Assembly (NCBI GenBank): GCA_020137815.1
Contig: CM035354.1
Coordinates: 6,834,015-6,898,014 of the forward strand
DNA from: Hormiphora californensis
Taxonomy: Eukaryota > Ctenophora > Tentaculata > Cydippida > Pleurobrachiidae
Length of the DNA: 64,000 nt
Reading direction: 5' to 3'
Shown here: positions 48,695 through 60,580 of the stretch, in pieces
Layout of the letters: each line of letters begins with the position of its first letter
Numbering within the stretch: position 1 is the first letter of the stretch
Made by a program: the position numbers and the translations under genes
Notes under the pieces: generated by a model
The model's input: only the letters and a program-made list of their open reading frames with translations
What the model was told of the DNA's origin: nothing
Databases searched by the model: none

Positions 48695-51600
48695 ATGGAA
48701 TTCAGGGTACTGGAATGCAGTTCAGAGGACCCTGGTCATACTGGCAAGGGGTTGGAGAAGGGGAGATAAATGGCTTGTGAATGGACTTGGCGTAATCAAG
48801 GTACATTGTACAACCTACATCATTCGATATTAGGCTTGTAGGTCGATTTCGAGCAAGGCCTTTTCGAATATGATGTAAGAAAGAAAGCTTATTCCACATA
48901 AGTAATGGGTCTAACTGATTATAAAAGCATTCACTTGAAGTGAATCACTTCTGATCAATTAAATATGATCCTCAGGCCTCTCTTGTTATTGAGATTCCCT
49001 CTGGACCGGTAGAGCTGACAGGAGTAGAGATAAAGAACCACGGGGTTGCTATAATAGAACTACATCAATGTGGTGATGATGCTGCAGGGGCTCAGGTATG
49101 AATGGGTTTGGATTCTGTTAGAACTTGTTAAAATCTGTTAGAACCTGTTAGAATCTAGAGGGGTTTGGAGTTTGGACATTTTTGAACTGCTTGTAGGTCT
49201 GACCTGTCTGGCGGCGCCAGACCCCAATTTGATTCGACAGTGCTCTCAGATGGGGCCCGCGGCGCCAGACAGGGTCTGACCAACTATAACTATACCGAGT
49301 CAGCCGGGATAATATATCCAGTTTATTGCATCAATCTCTTTTCAGGTGATTATAGGCAAGAAACTCCTCATGACAGCCCCAGAGTCGAGAAACAAAACAG
49401 ATGCTAACATGTTTGGAACGTTCACTATTGCCATATCCGCTCAATTATCCAAATTTAAGGTAAGTCACGTGGGCTTGGGGGTCATGGTCTTAACGTACCA
49501 ATGTACAAATTTGAAGTTTTGTAAATATAAGTTAATCAATTGTCCTAAATTTTATTCTCCCCCTCTCGAAGATAATCTGCAAGCAACCGTTCAACAAATC
49601 ATTTCCCTTTGGCCTGGAGTCTGTCACCCTCCACCCTATCCCATCTCCCTCTCCACCAGCGGTACCTCGAGAACAGTGCGAGCTGAGCCGTTGGGGTCTA
49701 CCCGGTCCAATCCTGGCAAAATACCAAGAAATGGGGGTGACCCACATGTTCCCCTGGCAGGCGGAGTGTCTATCCCAGGAGGGGGTTTTGTCAGGAGGCC
49801 GGAATCTAGTTTACTGTGCCCCAACCTCTGCAGGGAAGACCCTTGTAGCAGAGATTTTGTTGTTAAAACGTGTTCTAGAGACGCAACAGAAAGTACTATT
49901 TGTCCTTCCTTTTGTGAGTGTTGCAGGGGAGAAGACCCGGTATTTGGAAGGTTTGTTAGAGCTGACCCGTATCAAAGTCGGGGGGTTCTTCGGGACAAAG
50001 TCTCCACCGGGCGGGTTCGGAAGGATCCATATCGCGGTGTGTACCATTGAGAAGGCTAATAGCATCGTGAACAGGCTGGCAGAGTCGGGTGAGTTGGCTG
50101 ATCAGATTGGGTGTGTTGTTGTGGATGAGCTACACATGGTGGGGGATTCATCCAGGGGCTACTTGTTGGAGCTCCTTCTCACCAAGATCAAATACCAGGG
50201 AGGATCAAATGTACAGATAGTGGGAATGAGCGCTACCCTTCCCAATCTTGATCTCCTTTCAAAGTGGCTGGATGCCGCACTATACACGACAACCTTCCGG
50301 CCTGTTCCTCTCACCCAAGTGATTAAGATTGGGAATGCAGTGTATGACATTGACAAGAAGAAGATAAAGGATCTGCCTAGTGACCAACCTCATGAGCACA
50401 TTGTGTATCTGTGCCAGGAGACACTGCAGTCAGGGCACAACGTCCTTGTGTTCTGCAACTCCAAGAATTGGACGGAGAAGTTGTGTCAGCTCATCTCACA
50501 GACACTTCTCAACAAGTCAGATGCCCTGGACAGCACCCTGCCCCTTCAGCAGGGGGAGTTAGAGGACCTCGTGGCACAATTAGGACGCCTCCCAATGGCT
50601 GTAGATCCTGTATTAGCCGCTTGTGTGGGTAAGGGTGTGGCATACCATCACGCTGGGTTAACCACAGACGAGAGGGAGATAGTGGAGACTGCATTTAGGA
50701 GGGGATTCATCCGGGTTCTAATCGCCACCTCAACCCTATCAGCAGGAGTTAACCTCCCCGCTCGAAGGGTCATCATCAGGTCCCCCAAGTTTGCCGGTTC
50801 CTACATGTCTCCCCTTGTATACCAGCAAATGGCAGGTAGAGCAGGGAGGATGGGTGTCGACTCTGCTGGGGAGAGTATCCTCATCTGCAAGAAAGAAGAA
50901 GAGAATGCAGTGTGGGAGAGAGTGATAACAACTACCCTGGCACCTGTATCCAGCTGTCTGAGAGGTGCTCTAGACACACCCATGAAGCGGGCCGTGTTAG
51001 AAATAATTGCTAGTGGTGTGGCCACCACACACAGTCAGATAGACAGGTATTTCCAGAGCACTCTCCTTGCTGCAGAGGAGAAGAATGAGAGTACAATACT
51101 AGACTCAGCCCTTGAGTTCCTTATTCAGTTAGAGTTTGTAGCCAAATCATCAACCCCGGAGGGTGATGTGTTGTATACAGCCACGCAACTAGGTGCTGGT
51201 ACCCTCAACTCAGCTCTACCCCCCTCAGAAGCCCTGGATCTCCTGGCGCATCTCCAACTGGCCAGACGAAACTTCAACCTGGAGACGGAGCTGCAGCTGG
51301 TATTTGAGGTTACACCCCTCTCAATTTCCAGGACGTGGCCCCAACCTGATTGGTATGGGTTGATGCGGATCTGGAACTCACTCTCCCCTGCACACCTGAG
51401 GGCCGCTGAGAATGTGGGTGTGAGTGAGGCGTTCCTGGCCAAGGCATCAGCTGGCATCGCACCTCAGAGGACAGATAAGCAGAAGATGGCATATCAGACT
51501 AACCTGAGATTCTTTGCAGCGCTGGCACTGCTCGACGTTATTGGCGAAATGCCAATAGATGCGGTAGCTACAAAGTACAAAACAAATCGTGGCCTGCTGC

Positions 51601-52355
51601 AGTCCCTCCAAACATCCGCTTCGTCTTATGCCGGACAAGTTGCGGTGTTTTGTGAGAAACTAGCCTACTCGACACTCTCAGTTCTCCTATCCGATCTCCA
51701 GGTCCGACTGTTCAGCGGGGTGCCTCGTGAGCTTTGTGATCTTGTTCGGATTCCCTTGGTATCGGGTGTTATGGCCCGGGCCCTCTACAATTCGGGATAT
51801 ACAACTGTGGCTAAGGTGGCTTCAGGGGAAGTGGCTGCCGTGGCGAGGGTCCTGGAGGGTACCATGCCATTCAAGGGCGGGAAGGAAACTAGGAGCTGGC
51901 TGGATAGGAGACATGGGTTAAGTGAGTGGGAGGCAGTGGAGGGGATTGTAAGGGATGCCCGGGAGCTGCTTAGTGAGGATCTGGAGGGACTTAACGTGAA
52001 GTTCGATCTGGGAAGTTTGTTGGGGAAGAGGGATGAGAGCAGTGCTGGAATTGGAAGTTTGGGAAACAAGTCAGTACTCAGTATCAAAAGTGGGTCAAGT
52101 TTCTCGAACAAAACTGCTTCAAAACGAAAATCTTCATCGGTCCGACGAAGCAATGCCCTCTACTCAACTGAGGGGTCATCCAAAATTGAGGCACCCCCAT
52201 CTCTTTCCCAGTCATCTAGACTCCTGAACACTTCTAACCGACGGAGATCTAGTTTTACTGTCGCTAAACCGAACCAGTCAATCGCCCCCACCAACTTCTC
52301 CCAGATTGAAGACTCATTCATGGACTTTATGGACATAGATACGGACCTTGCTTGA
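48695..52355 (+). CDS. XRCC1 N-terminal domain fused to POLQ helicase
   Basis: Four exons: 48695-48800, 48976-49095, 49346-49459 and the long exon from 49572. Residues about 1-135 match the XRCC1 N-terminal domain in order: MEFRVLECSSEDPGHTGKG, GVEIKNHGVAIIELHQ, MTAPESRNKTDANMFG, then IICKQPFNKSFPFGLESV. In XRCC1 this domain binds DNA polymerase beta and nicked DNA. Without a stop the same exon then reads CELSRWGLPGPILAKYQ and enters the theta helicase. Landmarks are WQAECL, Walker A APTSAGKT (about residues 196-203), DELH (about 298-301), GMSATLPNL, and motif VI QMAGRAGRMG. The helix-hairpin and ratchet parts follow, to VRDARELLSEDLEGL. The total is about 1,040 aa. Exon 1 needs a one-base correction in the GGGG at 48761-48763 or its neighbour to connect its start to DKWLVNGLG. 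The frame ends at TGA 52353-52355 in the poorly conserved centre. Confidence 0.83.
49203..49273. repeat. CTGTCTGGCGCC-family palindrome, inverted copy
   Basis: The reverse complement shares CTGTCTGGCGCCGCGG, CCCCATCTGAG, CACTGTCG and AATCAAAT with the copy at 20394-20476. It lies in the intron between XRCC1-like exons 2 and 3. Confidence 0.78.
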
Positions 52356-54987
52356 CCAAATTGAACGAGATGTCCTTGGTAGTAAGAAAAGGGCACCAGT
52401 TACAGTTCTACAAAAGTCACCGGTAAAGAAATCTAAGAACTTGCCTACTGTTACCGGTATGGTCTCACCAAGTAAAAGACCGGCAAAGCAGTCTCCCAAA
52501 AAGACGCCACTAAAATGTCTGACGTTCTCCTCGGTCGTTTCAGTCAAACAAAACTCTGAAAACCATCTAGCAGGAGACATTCTCAAATCATCGCCAAACC
52601 CAGGTCCTTCAAAAACAACTGCAGTACCCTCCGGCATGATGGAGCTTGAGAGCGCTCTAGAGACACTGAGTCCCAATCAAAGGTCCTAGTGATACGAGTC
52701 CCTGTTTGATGATTTCTCTTTTTCATCTGTTTGTGAAGATCCCCCTCAGACGACAAACAACCAATCGGCTGATCCTCAAACCCGTTCTAACCAGAAAGTA
52801 AACCCTGTCCCACCGGTCAAGAAACAACCACCTCCAGCCCAGGCCTCTGAAGTGAAGAAAAAGTCTCTACCGTCTCCTAAGAAACAACCTGTTCAACCTC
52901 CCAAGATCACCTCACCACTGAAATCCCAGCCGGTGGAAGGGAGTGGCCACTTCATTATTGATGTGACCGGTGACGGGCGGCTCTTTGAGGAATTCTTGAA
53001 GGAGCTCAAATCGAAACGAAAATACGCCATGTGTGTCGCTTGGGAGCACAGTATTACTGGGGAAATTAGTTTTGAGAATCTGACACTTGCTGAAGCGTTT
53101 TCCGGAACAGGACGCCTAGCGGAAATCCACAATGCCGAGGTGTATGGGATAGCATTTTGTTGGAGTGGTTTGGAAAGTTACTATGTGAGCTTGAGAGAGA
53201 CCCACGAGGGGGCAGTGTGTACCCCACCAATCCATCCTTCCCTGTCAGTATCTCGCCGAGTAAAGTCCCTCCGTGAGGTACTACTCCTAACCGCTACAGA
53301 GGATGAAGAACCATACAGGAGGATAGGGGCTGACATGAAGCTACAGTGGCAGTTACTGGCTACCAAACACTCCATACCTGTTGAGGAGGATATGGGGGAT
53401 GTGAAGATTGCAGGATGGCTACTTGATCCTGAATCACCCGAACCAACCCTCCTATCCCTGGTGAAAACATACACCCCGGGTGTGATTGAGAGGTGTGGGA
53501 TGAAGGATGAGAATGCTCCTGTGCTGGGTAGTGCCCGGGTGAAGGCAAGTCTGAGTGCGGTGCTAGTTTGGAATGTTCATGAAGAGTTGGAGAGGGTCCT
53601 ACTTCAGAAGAATCTACTAACTTCCTACTGGGAGGTGGAGTGCCCTGTTATGAGGGTCCTTGCTCGGATGGAGTTGAACGGGTTTGGAGCATGTAGAGTT
53701 GGGTACGCCAAGATTAGGGCAGACCTCCAGCGTCACATGAAGAGGATCGAGGAGGCGGCAGTGAAGCTGGCCAAATGTAAATTCTCTCTTTCCTCCCCTG
53801 AACAGGTGTCTGATGTTCTGTTCAACAGGTTACACCTTCCACCACATGACCCTGATAAACCGGCCCCTAAAATACGTGGGAAAAAGAAGTTTTTTAGCAC
53901 AAGCAAGTCTGTCCTGGAACGATTATCAAAAGTTCACGTCCTGCCGAGTTTGATTCTGGTATACCGGCGGACCTCTCGAACACTGAGCGAAACATTTGGT
54001 GGTAACAGACCAGACACCCTTCTCCCTTGTCCAGGTCTAAACATGGACAGAGTCTACACACACTCTATAACCCATACCGCGACAGGAAGGGTTTCGTTTC
54101 ACGAGCCCAACCTTCAAAATACTCCCAATGAGTTCTCTCTTGATCCACCCCAAGTAACAATCGGTACCCAACAGAAAGGTACAGTTTGTACCCCTCGATC
54201 CATGTACATCCCATACAAGGGTGCTGTGTTGCTGGCAGCTGATTATCGCCAACTTGAGTTGAGGATTCTAGGCCATCTCAGTGGGGATGGCAGGTTACGG
54301 CCTCAGTTGAATGACAAGGAAGGGGATGTGTTTTGTACGATTGCAGCCAGTTGGAAGCAAATACCGGTGGGGGAAGTCACAGAGTCGGTCAGGAACCAGG
54401 CTAAACAGATCAGTTATGGGATTATTTATGGTATGGGAGCCCGATCTTTGGCAGAGAAGATGGAGTGTAGTGAGAAGGAGGCGGAGGGGTTCATGGACGG
54501 ATTCAAGGACCGGTACAAGGGCATTCCTAAATTCATTTCCCGGACTATTGAGTCTTGTAGGAAGGATGGGTACGTGAAGACAATGGTGAACAGAGTCCGC
54601 TTCCTTCCGGAGATCAACTCAGATGACATTTCAAAAAGGGAGAGAGCAGAACGGCAGGCAGTTAACACTGTCATCCAGGGAAGTGCGGCTGATTTGGTAA
54701 AGGTTGCCATGGTTAACATTGATAAAATCCTCCAGGACACCTTCCCTGACTGCCATGTGACCCATAGCGAGAGGACGGATCACATTGCATCATCATCTCC
54801 TCCACGAGGGGCCTATCTGGTGCTCCAGCTTCACGATGAGCTGATATACGAGGTCAACAGGAATGATCTGGATGTTGTGGCGGGAATTGTGAGGGAGGAG
54901 ATGGAGGGGGCCATGGTGAATATGAGGGTACGGACACCGGTTAAATTGAGGGTCGGTGATAGTTGGGGACATATGAAGGAGATCTGA
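52348..54987 (+). CDS. POLQ: POLQ central region and polymerase domain
   Basis: This frame overlaps the end of the helicase frame by a few bases at +1 and runs to TGA at 54985-54987, except for two adjacent in-frame stops (TAG TGA, 52687-52692). The part before the stops is basic, with repeated KSP/SPKK phrases. After them come YESLFDDFSF, a basic linker, a degenerate exonuclease-like domain (from about 52945), and a family A polymerase: TGRVSFHEPNLQN, motif A LLAADYRQLELRILGHL (about 54225), motif B QAKQISYGIIYGMG (about 54400) and motif C LQLHDELIYE (about 54823). The third insertion before motif C is present but short compared with vertebrate POLQ. Theta polymerase carries out microhomology-mediated end joining. 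Whether helicase and polymerase are one protein here depends on the frame break and stops. The block from 49572 to 54987 has no intron. Confidence 0.87.
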
Positions 54988-55917
54988 TCATGTGTAGCAT
55001 GGTTCGGAAAACCATAATTCGGTGAGTCCATGTGATTGAAAAAGGAAATTTTCAGAACTAGATGCCACGATATGCGTTAGTCAACAATTTTAGTTAAGTA
55101 TAGGATAAATATCTGGTCTATTCTAAATGTTTTTACAAGCCGATCTGTTTCCGTTTTTAAAGCCGTTTTTAAAGTTAGAGTTGTGTGTCGAGTTTTCATT
55201 TGAGTCACGAATCTCTGTGACATACCATGTCACTACCAGTTATAGCTAGAGCCTATAATAATAGATTAGGTTTGTGGAGAGTATACTTTTGTAAACACGT
55301 TTGTTGCCAGAATTTATATTTGTCAATCTATATTTGCAATCATTATGTGAACCATTTGTCAAGCTAAGTGTTGCGGCTTCCCCCTGTGACCCTTTTCACC
55401 AGCTGACTCTATTTTTCACTAAGCACTGATTGGGTAGCTGCAGCAGGGCGACCTAAGGTCAAAGAGCTCGCGCCGTTCACCTTCTTGACAAGGATTAGTG
55501 AGATCAGGGAGGGCGATAGAGAAAGAGGGATAGAAAGATAGTTTGGAGAGGGGTAGTGAAAAAGAGAGGAATGCACAGAGAGAAAGAACTACTTGGCCGC
55601 TACTACCCGGTGACAGATTGTTCTTTTCTCTCTTTGTCTCTTTCTCTCGTCAATTACAATTAATATATATTGCTGACTCTCAATTGAGACACGGTGCATG
55701 GACCGAGACTGATCAGACTAGTAATTGTCACGTGGTGTAATCCCTGATCTGTGATTGGTTGAAACGGGTTTGATCTGCTTTCTGATTGGTCAGCCCATTC
55801 CTGGCTGGTTTGCCGCGCCGCCACAGCGGAAGTCACAGTAGACCTGGAGCGGGAAATTAGTTGTGAGAAGAAGTGCATTTGCCAACTATACGGACCATTG
55901 CAACAATCAATTAGGGG

Positions 55918-55921
<4 letters not shown>

Positions 55922-55970
<49 letters not shown>
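55922..55970. repeat. (GA)n microsatellite
   Basis: About 24 GA units followed by shorter GA patches to about 56005. Confidence 0.93.
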
Positions 55971-55979
<9 letters not shown>

Positions 55980-56691
55980 TAGAGAGAGAAGGAGAGAGAG
56001 AGATAAAGTGATCAATCACAAGTTAAACGGTTCCGGTGAGAAGGAGGAGGGAAAATTGATCGAACCAATGAGAGCACAGTATTCTAGTCACGTGACACTA
56101 TATTGCACTTTGCAGTAGTGCAACAAGGCCTTCGTGAGGGAAGTGTGAGAAAATTTTCACAATATAGATCGATCATCATCACTTTGTGTCAATAAGTAAC
56201 AAGACGTTGTAGGATCTGACCTGATCAATTAACTTCCCCCTGGTGCATTGCTCATGCTCATCGATATATTATCGGGTGAGAAAAGAAAGAGAGAACTAGA
56301 AAGAAGGAGAGAGAGTTCTTGTACACTGTTATTGAGGGTGAGAAAATCGTGTTGGGTGCTAGAGATTTCTTGTGACTGGAGAGAGCCTCAGGGTTCTGTC
56401 TCGCATGACGTGTCAAGTCCGGTCAGGATGTAACGGTTTGGTGATCTGAAAGAAGAGAGAGAAACTGATAGATTGGTCGGGGAGGAAGTGATTCTGGAAT
56501 GTTGCAATAAGTGCCAAATAGTTATCTGGAGTATCTCGCTATTCAATTTACATGAAGACACGGTTTCTAAACAGAAGTATTAAAGTTTAGTACCTGCTTC
56601 GGCCAGAAGTTCTAGCAGAACTCAACTACCTTAAACCATTCGATACCGGAACTTGAGAGTTTTGGCTAGAACTCAACTACCTTCGGAGATA

Positions 56692-57085
56692 GGGTCACCA
56701 CACACCAAAGTTAAAATTAAAATTAAAATTTGACGTTTTTGGTCATAACTCTCCCATTTCTTGGCAAAATTGCTTCATTTTGTGCTTTTTGGAAAGAGGG
56801 CATCGAGCCCGTTCTAAAGAGCTCAAGAAACTTAAAATCGGCGCAAAGTGCGCGGCGTTAAGGCGCATAATGCGCGTGTTAAAATTTTAAAATTTTAACG
56901 CACACATTTTGCACTGTAACGCCGCGCACTTTGCGCGGATTTCAAGTTTCTTGAGCTGTTCAGAACGGGCTCGATGCCCTCTTTCCAACAAGCCCAAAAT
57001 GAAGCAATTTTGCCAAGAAATGGGAGAGTTATGACCAAAAACGTCAAATTTTAATTTTAATTTTAACTTTGGTGTGTGGTGACCC
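56692..57085. mobile_element. 394-bp foldback without spacer
   Basis: Arms of about 195 bp (from GGGTCACCACACACCAAAG inwards, and its complement ending GTGGTGACCC) meet at the centre near 56885 with practically no loop. A few mismatches lie near the middle. No duplication is obvious. The length and near-perfect symmetry would make it cruciform-prone. Confidence 0.88.
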
Positions 57086-57801
57086 ATAGTTCATATGTCT
57101 GGTAAAAAGAGGATGAATGATATAACCTGTCTAGGCTCTGGTACCGCAAAAAAGAGATCCTGCACCGTTCAGATACCACTACCGCAACTAGAACTTTAGC
57201 TAACCTATTATAATGTTCTGTCTGAAGCAGTAGTTACGTGCTTAAATCTCTTTCCAATTCTAGAAAAGTAGTTTTGATATATATCTCATGTCGTTAAATG
57301 AGAAATGTCACAGCTGTGCTATGATATCTCGGCTGAGAAGAAAATGAGTTGATAGATGTCATAGACAAGAACCAGGTAGCTCTTGATAGAAATTCTTGAT
57401 ATGCTACCACTGGTAGTACAAGTACTGAAGTACCACTCTCTCATCTCTCAATGACTAACCTATTAAACCATTCAAGCGTTTGATACTGATCGTTTATGGT
57501 TAAAGGGTGAGCCCCAGTCGTTTCTGATTTTATTCGCAGCATTTAATTATTGGATTGATCTCAGAACTCGTATAATCTAATCAATATATAATCCATGATT
57601 TATCTCGTCCGTAATATGACTGGTCGATGAAGTGGATTAGAAATGGTATCATCTGCCGCGGGTGGTAAAACAGTTTTGCAGTACCGCCGTGGTTGTCATA
57701 GTGATCATCATGGTGGTTATGTGTTACGAACTGTCGAGACACTAATTACATAGAGAGAGAGGAACTAAGTGTGGTATACGCGGGTTGCTATTCCTAATTA
57801 G

Positions 57802-57826
57802 CCCCCCCCCCCCCCCCCCCCCCCCC
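57802..57826. repeat. Poly-C tract
   Basis: 25 consecutive C. The length is unreliable in most sequencing chemistries. Confidence 0.9.
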
Positions 57827-58158
57827 GTACGGTTTAATGGTCTTTCTCGGTGATTATCGGAGAGGGCCAGGGGCAAGCATTTTAGACATTGCCGCCCCAC
57901 TTTCTATCTGTCCTCCTTCTCTCTCCCTATTCTCTCTCTTCTTCCTGATTTCATTGGTGCTGGTGGGGCACTAACTAGTCCTAAATAATTGAGAAATCAT
58001 TTTCTAGATCTCCAGCTATCTACAACTTCGCAGAACCCTTTCCATGGCCCCTGTCCGCCTTCTCGCGGGTATTATAATCGTAAATTGCGGTAAATTAGGT
58101 AAAGGTTAGAACGCACTAATTCAAAACATTTGCATAAACACATCGTGGCTCTATAGCA

Positions 58159-58248
<90 letters not shown>

Positions 58249-58258
58249 TCTTCTTCTT

Positions 58259-58306
<48 letters not shown>

Positions 58307-58348
58307 CTCCTCTCTCCTCTCTCTCTCTCTCATCTCTCTCTCTCTCTC

Positions 58349-58391
<43 letters not shown>

Positions 58392-58420
58392 TCTCCCTCT
58401 CTCTCCCTCACTCTCTATCT
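58159..58420. repeat. (CT)n tract, interrupted
   Basis: About 260 bp of CT units with short TTC and CCT breaks. Confidence 0.95.
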
Positions 58421-60473
58421 ATCTCCATCTCCTGTATCTCCATATAGTTTTCTATCGAAATGAGCAGTCAACTGGGTGGAGTAACAAAATGGAATTGACT
58501 TGATAATGAGAGAGTTAGTTAATGGGCATTCATTCCAATTACCATGCTTGTCCACAAATTACACCGCTCTAACTCAATACAATATAGTATTGTTGAGTTA
58601 AAACAAAATATATTAACTTAGTTAAACATACCACGTGCTCACCATCACGACGTTAAATCATTGTTTTAGTGAGTGATGTAAAATAAAGTTATGTTAATTG
58701 CATTGTTTATGTAAAGATGATAGAATGAATGATCAAACCTTTGATTCTAAAAAACTAACTCAATTTAAGTATAATCCTTCTAGAGAAAATATGAACTTAT
58801 CTTTAATCTTACCTCCCCAATTTTCTATCCTACGGCACGTCCGTTTTATTTTAACTGGATCAAAACGCCCCACTCCATGCAATGATAGTAGACATGTGAC
58901 TGTGCATGAGTACTTTAATAGTGAGTACTAGTACTGTATAGAAGAAGGTGAACAGTTTCACGTGCAGTAGCGGCATAAACATGCGGGGCCCCCCGGTGGT
59001 ACAGCTAGGAAAAGCCTTAAAACTCTGAATATGCAATCACAAGATCTACAAATAGACTCATCCTACTTCACTCCTTCGAGCAGCACCTCTATCTGGCTTC
59101 TCCGAATACTCTCATTGGTCAGGACAGGGTCATGTGACCAAATGGAGGGCTGTGATTGGTTGGAATATTGGCCCCTAGTTCCTGCAACATCCCCTTTCCA
59201 CTCCCATCCCACATTCATGGTGCTCAAACTGAAGAAGTTGGAGAGAGATAGAAAGATAGAAAGAGAGATAGAATAAAGATAGAAAGAGAGATAGAATAAA
59301 GATAGAAAGAGAGATAGAGAGAAGGAAAAGAGAGAAGGATAAGAGAATGAAAGAAAGTAGTAGTAAAAGAAGGAAAGGCAAAAGAAGTCCTTTAAACGTT
59401 TTAATTGACCATTGGCCACCTCTGCCACATTGTGTACCCTAGTAGGTGCAGGAGAGAAATAATGTGAGAGTGGGGGAGGGGGTAAGGAGCTGAGATTTGG
59501 ATTTGTCCCAATCACTCCAACCACGTGGATCAGATTGGGGTGTAATAGGAAAACAGAGAGAGAGAGAGTGGGAATGGGAGAGCGAGGGAGAGAGATAGTG
59601 AGGGAGAGAGAATGACAGAGGAAGAGGGAGAGGGAAAAAGAGGGAGAGAAAGAGAGCGAAGGAGAGAGAGAGAGAGAGAGAGAACGAGATTGCGCGACCG
59701 GGGTATTGGTTTGGATTAAAATCTGTTTACAATCGATTGTACTACAGTTTAGATTAATCACTCTACTATTTTGCCACCAAAGAACAACACATGTGCCCAA
59801 TAATATAGGCAAGAGTAAATAGGAACCCCTGCTGCAGTACCATCCATTGCCCCAGGCAATAACCTGTGACGGAAACCCTAAATAGTTATAGATCACAACT
59901 TATTCCCAACCTATCCAACTCCCACATTATATGTTAATCCCCAATTTCACCTGCTACCCTCCTCCTCCTACCCGCCCCTCCTCCTAGTCTCCAGTTCTTG
60001 TCGCCAGGCAACTCCCCCGATTCTCTCCCCTACGACTATATAACATCACCACAACACCATGTTTCTAACCATAACGCCACAATTCCCCCAATATGTTTGT
60101 AGCTAATGTCAGAATGGTGGGCAACAGACTGGAACGTGCACTGTAGCAGCAGCAGTCAGTGTTCTGCATGGTATGCGAGAGTGCAGCTTGGCGCCAACTG
60201 ACTTTAGCAGCAATATGGCATACCATTCGGCGCTTGAGCTGGTGGTATTTTTACAGAGGTGAGAGAGGCCGGATACCGCTAAAGTGCAGTAACAAACCTA
60301 CAAATAGATAGTATCTAGATCTGATCTCTCTCTTTTCATGGTGCTTTATTAGCAACAGTCAACTCTTCCCTCCCTCCCTCTCGATCATCATTCCCTCTCT
60401 CCCTTCCCTCTATCTCTCTCCAACTATTGAATTGTCGATGACAAGGTCTGCCACTTTTCCCCCTCTTTCAGAT

Positions 60474-60580
60474 TGAGATCATGAAGACTGATCCAGAGAC
60501 ACAATGATTGTGCTAATAGACCTACTAGCTGCAGAGAGCTGCATGGAATGTTCCTTCTACCGGACTTTCTCCAACGTAGA
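60474..60580 (+). CDS. Weak candidate exon
   Basis: Between an acceptor (CCTCTTTCAG, ending about 60471) and a donor (GAG then GTGAGAGG at 60580) lies an ATG frame reading MIVLIDLLAAESCMEC and SFYRTFSNVE. It could be a first coding exon with 5' UTR, but no continuation was found and no family is recognised. Confidence 0.2.

Larger units (their letters stand above)
54988..57600. other. Intergenic, 3' of POLQ
   Basis: It contains the POLQ 3' UTR, a GA microsatellite and a perfect palindrome listed separately. Short frames in it have no domain signal. Confidence 0.5.

Noticed and set aside
59063-59896. 277-codon minus-strand frame
   Set aside because: It is mostly Ser/Leu/Phe from GA repeats.
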